Assembly: GCA_963933055.1 (NCBI GenBank)
Contig: CAWVSY010000003.1
Span: forward strand, 1 to 64,000
Direction: 5' to 3'
Source: Oleispira sp963933055
GTDB taxonomy: Bacteria; Pseudomonadota; Gammaproteobacteria; Pseudomonadales; Oceanobacteraceae
DNA length: 64,000 nucleotides
This document shows, in pieces, positions 61,148 to 64,000 of the stretch; the first letter of the stretch is position 1; every line of letters starts with the position of its first letter. The position numbers were made by a program, and so were the translations under genes. The notes below the pieces were generated by a model that made no database searches, was not told the DNA's origin, and worked only from the letters and a program-made list of their open reading frames with translations.

Positions 61148-63916
61148 ATGTCAGAATCTGCATCAGCACCCACTATTTTAGTAGATGGCTCCTCCTACTT
61201 ATTTCGTGCTTATCACGCCATGCCCCCCCTGACCAACTCGGATGGACACCCTACAGGGGCTATTCGTGGCGTAATCAACATGATGCGGAAGCTGCAAAAA
61301 GACTACCCAGAATCACAAATCATCGTGATTTTTGATGCCAAAGGTAAAACCTTCCGCAACGACATGTACCCAGAATACAAAGCCAATCGTCCATCAATGC
61401 CCGACGAATTACGTGTTCAAATACAACCCATTCACGACATCATTAAAGCCATGGGCTTGCCGCTATTAGTGATAGACGGCGTAGAAGCCGACGACGTGAT
61501 TGGTACTCTGGCGGCACAAGCCACAGAAGCCAAACGCGATGTCATTATCTCTACAGGCGATAAAGACATGGCCCAATTGGTTAATGAACATATCAGCCTA
61601 ATTAATACCATGACAGAAACCTTCATGGATGTTGATGGCGTCGTAGAAAAATTCGGTGTTCGCCCTGACCAAATTATCGACTACCTATCCTTGATGGGAG
61701 ATAAAGTTGATAACATTCCAGGCGTTGAAAAATGCGGCCCTAAAACCGCTGTTAAATGGTTAGCCGCATACGAAACCATGCAAGGTGTGATCGACAATGC
61801 CGATTCAGTAAAAGGCAAAATCGGTGAAAACCTGCGTGCCGCTCTAGACTTCTTGCCTCTTTCTTACGAACTCGCGACCATTAAATGCGACGTAGAACTA
61901 GAACAAGATATTGCGGATATCGAAACTCAGCCCGCCAATAAAGAAGCGCTTTTAGAATCTTTTACAGAATTTGAATTTAAAGGCTGGGTTGCGGAACTGG
62001 GTGGCAAGTTAGACGCAAAAGTCACAGACTCCAAATCGACTAAAGATGTTACTAACGAGGCAATAGTAGCACCCGCTGAAGTAACCGAAACCGATTACCA
62101 GATCATTTTCGAGCAAGCTCAGTTAGATGAGTGGTTTGAAAAGCTAAGCAAGGCTGAACTCTTCGCCTTCGATACCGAAACAACGTCACTGAATTATATG
62201 GAAGCTGAAATTGTTGGTTTCTCTTTCGCCATCGAAGCAGGCAAAGCGGCTTATGTTCCATTAGCGCATATTGGCCCCGATACTCAACTAGAAGACGCAC
62301 CAACGCAACTAAACCGCGATGCCGTTTTAGCTCAGTTTAAGCCGCTATTAGAAAGCACAACGAACAAGAAAGTTGGTCAGCATTTAAAATACGACGCTCA
62401 TGTTTTAGCCAACTACGGCATCGAACTGAAAGGTATTCAATTCGATACCATGCTTGAATCTTACGTCCTCAATTCCGTTGCTAGCCGTCACGATATGGAC
62501 AGCCTAGCCTCGTATTATTTAGGCACCAAAACCACCAAGTTTGAAGACGTTGCGGGTAAAGGCGCCAAGCAAATCACTTTCGATAAGGTCGAAATTGCCA
62601 TCGCCGGACCTTATGCTGCGGAAGATGCTGACATCACCTTACGCTTGCACCAAACACTTTGGGCGCAGCTGAATGACAGTGATAAGACCGATCTAAAAAG
62701 CGTTTTTGAAGACATCGAATTACCGCTGGTAGAAGTATTAACCAAAATCGAAGCCAATGGTGCTTTGATCGACCCTGATATTTTACACGAACAAAGCGGC
62801 CAGCTAACGGCGCGTTTAGCGGAGTTAGAACAACAAGCTCACGACGTCGCAGGGCAAGTATTCAATCTAGGTTCGCCGAAGCAACTGGCTGAAATCCTGT
62901 TTGAAAAACTCGAACTGCCCATCGTGAAAAAGACTCCAAAAGGTGCGCCTTCTACAGCGGAAGAAGTGCTGGTTCAACTAGCAGAAGAGTATGAACTGCC
63001 CAGACTGATTTTAGAAAATCGCAGCTTAAGTAAACTAAAATCGACCTATACCGACAAGTTGCCGCTAATGGTTTGCCAACGAACGGGCCGCCTTCATACC
63101 TCGTACCATCAAGCAACTGCGGTAACAGGGCGCTTATCTTCAACCGAGCCTAATTTGCAGAACATCCCGGTGAAAAGTGAAGAAGGGCGTCGTATTCGAG
63201 ATGCCTTTATCGCACCAGAGGGCTATACCATGGTCGCGGCCGATTATAGCCAAATTGAATTACGTATCATGGCGCATCTATCCAATGATGAAGGCTTATT
63301 AACCGCATTCGCCAATGGCATTGATGTTCATACAGCAACCGCAGCAGAAGTTTTTGACGTGACGATCGAAAACGTTGAACCCAACATGCGCCGCAGCGCC
63401 AAGGCGATTAACTTCGGCTTAATCTATGGCATGTCAGCTTTTGGTCTAGCCAAGCAGATAGGGGTTGGTCGTAATCAAGCACAAGAATACGTTGATCTGT
63501 ATTTTGAACGCTATCCAGGAGTGAAGTCTTACATGGACAATACTCGTGCGGATGCTGCTGATGCAGGGTATGTTGAAACGATCTTTGGTCGTCGCCTATA
63601 TCTTCCTGACATCAAGGCCAAAAACGGCCAGCGCCGTCAACATGCCGAGCGTACAGCGATTAACGCACCAATGCAGGGGACTGCTGCCGATATCATTAAG
63701 AAAGCGATGATCAAGGTCGCTGAGTGGCTGGCGACCGAAGAATTTGATGCGCAAATGATCATGCAAGTACACGATGAATTGGTATTAGAAGTTAAAACCG
63801 AACAGCTAGAAGCATTCTCAGCCAAGCTAAAAGAAATTATGGAACATGCTGCTGAGTTATCCGTACCGTTAATTGTAGAGGTCGGCTCAGGTAAAAACTG
63901 GGGTGAAGCCCACTAG
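61148..63916 (+). CDS. polA: DNA polymerase I
   Basis: 922-residue family A polymerase for repair and Okazaki-fragment processing. The 5'-3' nuclease domain (about 1-300; DGSSYLFRAYHAMPP) is followed by a 3'-5' exonuclease (about 325-510) with AFDTETTSL, HLKYDAH and AAEDADITLRL, so proofreading residues are intact. The polymerase domain has motifs A (AADYSQIELR), B (RRSAKAINFGLIYGMSAFG) and C (QVHDELVLE). Length is close to the E. coli enzyme. The start ATG follows a weak ribosome site. The gene is complete, with 84 bp after the stop to the window end, where nothing was seen. Confidence 0.97.
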   Translation: MSESASAPTILVDGSSYLFRAYHAMPPLTNSDGHPTGAIRGVINMMRKLQKDYPESQIIVIFDAKGKTFRNDMYPEYKANRPSMPDELRVQIQPIHDIIKAMGLPLLVIDGVEADDVIGTLAAQATEAKRDVIISTGDKDMAQLVNEHISLINTMTETFMDVDGVVEKFGVRPDQIIDYLSLMGDKVDNIPGVEKCGPKTAVKWLAAYETMQGVIDNADSVKGKIGENLRAALDFLPLSYELATIKCDVELEQDIADIETQPANKEALLESFTEFEFKGWVAELGGKLDAKVTDSKSTKDVTNEAIVAPAEVTETDYQIIFEQAQLDEWFEKLSKAELFAFDTETTSLNYMEAEIVGFSFAIEAGKAAYVPLAHIGPDTQLEDAPTQLNRDAVLAQFKPLLESTTNKKVGQHLKYDAHVLANYGIELKGIQFDTMLESYVLNSVASRHDMDSLASYYLGTKTTKFEDVAGKGAKQITFDKVEIAIAGPYAAEDADITLRLHQTLWAQLNDSDKTDLKSVFEDIELPLVEVLTKIEANGALIDPDILHEQSGQLTARLAELEQQAHDVAGQVFNLGSPKQLAEILFEKLELPIVKKTPKGAPSTAEEVLVQLAEEYELPRLILENRSLSKLKSTYTDKLPLMVCQRTGRLHTSYHQATAVTGRLSSTEPNLQNIPVKSEEGRRIRDAFIAPEGYTMVAADYSQIELRIMAHLSNDEGLLTAFANGIDVHTATAAEVFDVTIENVEPNMRRSAKAINFGLIYGMSAFGLAKQIGVGRNQAQEYVDLYFERYPGVKSYMDNTRADAADAGYVETIFGRRLYLPDIKAKNGQRRQHAERTAINAPMQGTAADIIKKAMIKVAEWLATEEFDAQMIMQVHDELVLEVKTEQLEAFSAKLKEIMEHAAELSVPLIVEVGSGKNWGEAH

Positions 63917-64000
63917 AAGAAAGGCATGAAACCTAATGGTTATATAGAACGCTTGTTTTAATAATTAACTAGCATGGCGCATTTTTAAAATGCGTCTATA

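Overview
This 64 kb window is AT-leaning chromosomal DNA from a gammaproteobacterium, most likely a marine member of the Oceanospirillales/Pseudomonadales. The reasons are the gene order znuBC-zur / znuA ... thrB / DUF2782 / polA, which resembles that of Pseudomonas; the CrbS/CrbR acetate-switch genes beside a sodium:acetate-type symporter; a GlyGly-CTERM protease; and the many lipoproteins, porins and TonB-dependent uptake genes. The genus cannot be fixed from sequence alone (an Oleispira/Bermanella-like organism would fit). No rRNA, tRNA, CRISPR array, prophage or insertion sequence was seen.

Layout. 1-3.4 kb: end of a type I restriction-modification operon (hsdM-hsdS), with a small palindromic repeat inserted in frame three times. 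3.4-7.3 kb: a DMT exporter, an apparently internally deleted HDOD protein, and a DnaQ-like exonuclease coupled to a cNMP/CBS/DUF294 protein. 7.4-10.9 kb: lipoprotein lipase and divergent AraC regulator. 10.9-21.9 kb: a C2/C4-acid uptake locus, with a DcaP-like porin, a DUF4212/Na-symporter pair, an SLC23-type permease, two tandemly duplicated CrbR-like response regulators (promoter duplicated too) and the CrbS-like hybrid kinase. 22-29.6 kb: bluB, a LysR gene facing an SDR / APH-like kinase / histidine phosphatase operon, gamma-carbonic anhydrase, prlC and yheV. 29.7-36.2 kb: an enlarged relative of the poorly understood E. coli ynbABCD phospholipid cluster, with an added patatin-like protein and SDR. 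36.2-46.7 kb: gdhA, a GlyGly-CTERM metalloprotease, lipoproteins, yceJI with a LysR regulator, and a MATE pump. 46.8-51.3 kb: SCO1, a BNR-propeller/thioredoxin fusion and a TonB receptor, a possible copper/redox unit. 51.4-51.9 kb: a decayed yefM-yoeB toxin-antitoxin pair hidden in a 0.7 kb gap. 52-53.7 kb: two lipoproteins. 53.8-64 kb: zinc uptake (znuB, znuC, zur, znuA), ergothioneine synthesis (egtB, egtD), thrB, DUF2782 and polA.

How the parts connect. Porin, DUF4212/symporter, CrbS and the two CrbR copies form a plausible complete acetate-sensing and uptake module. Three sites sharing AGTCTAA-type sequence lie in its two large intergenic regions. The ynb-like genes supply a CDP-diacylglycerol synthase, a CDP-alcohol phosphatidyltransferase, a PAP2/dual-specificity phosphatase, a hydrolase-methyltransferase fusion, a patatin-like protein and an SDR. 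Together they look like a self-contained pathway for a non-standard phospholipid, and this is the best candidate here for an undescribed system. Zinc uptake is controlled by a divergent zur/znuA region with a recognisable Zur-like box.
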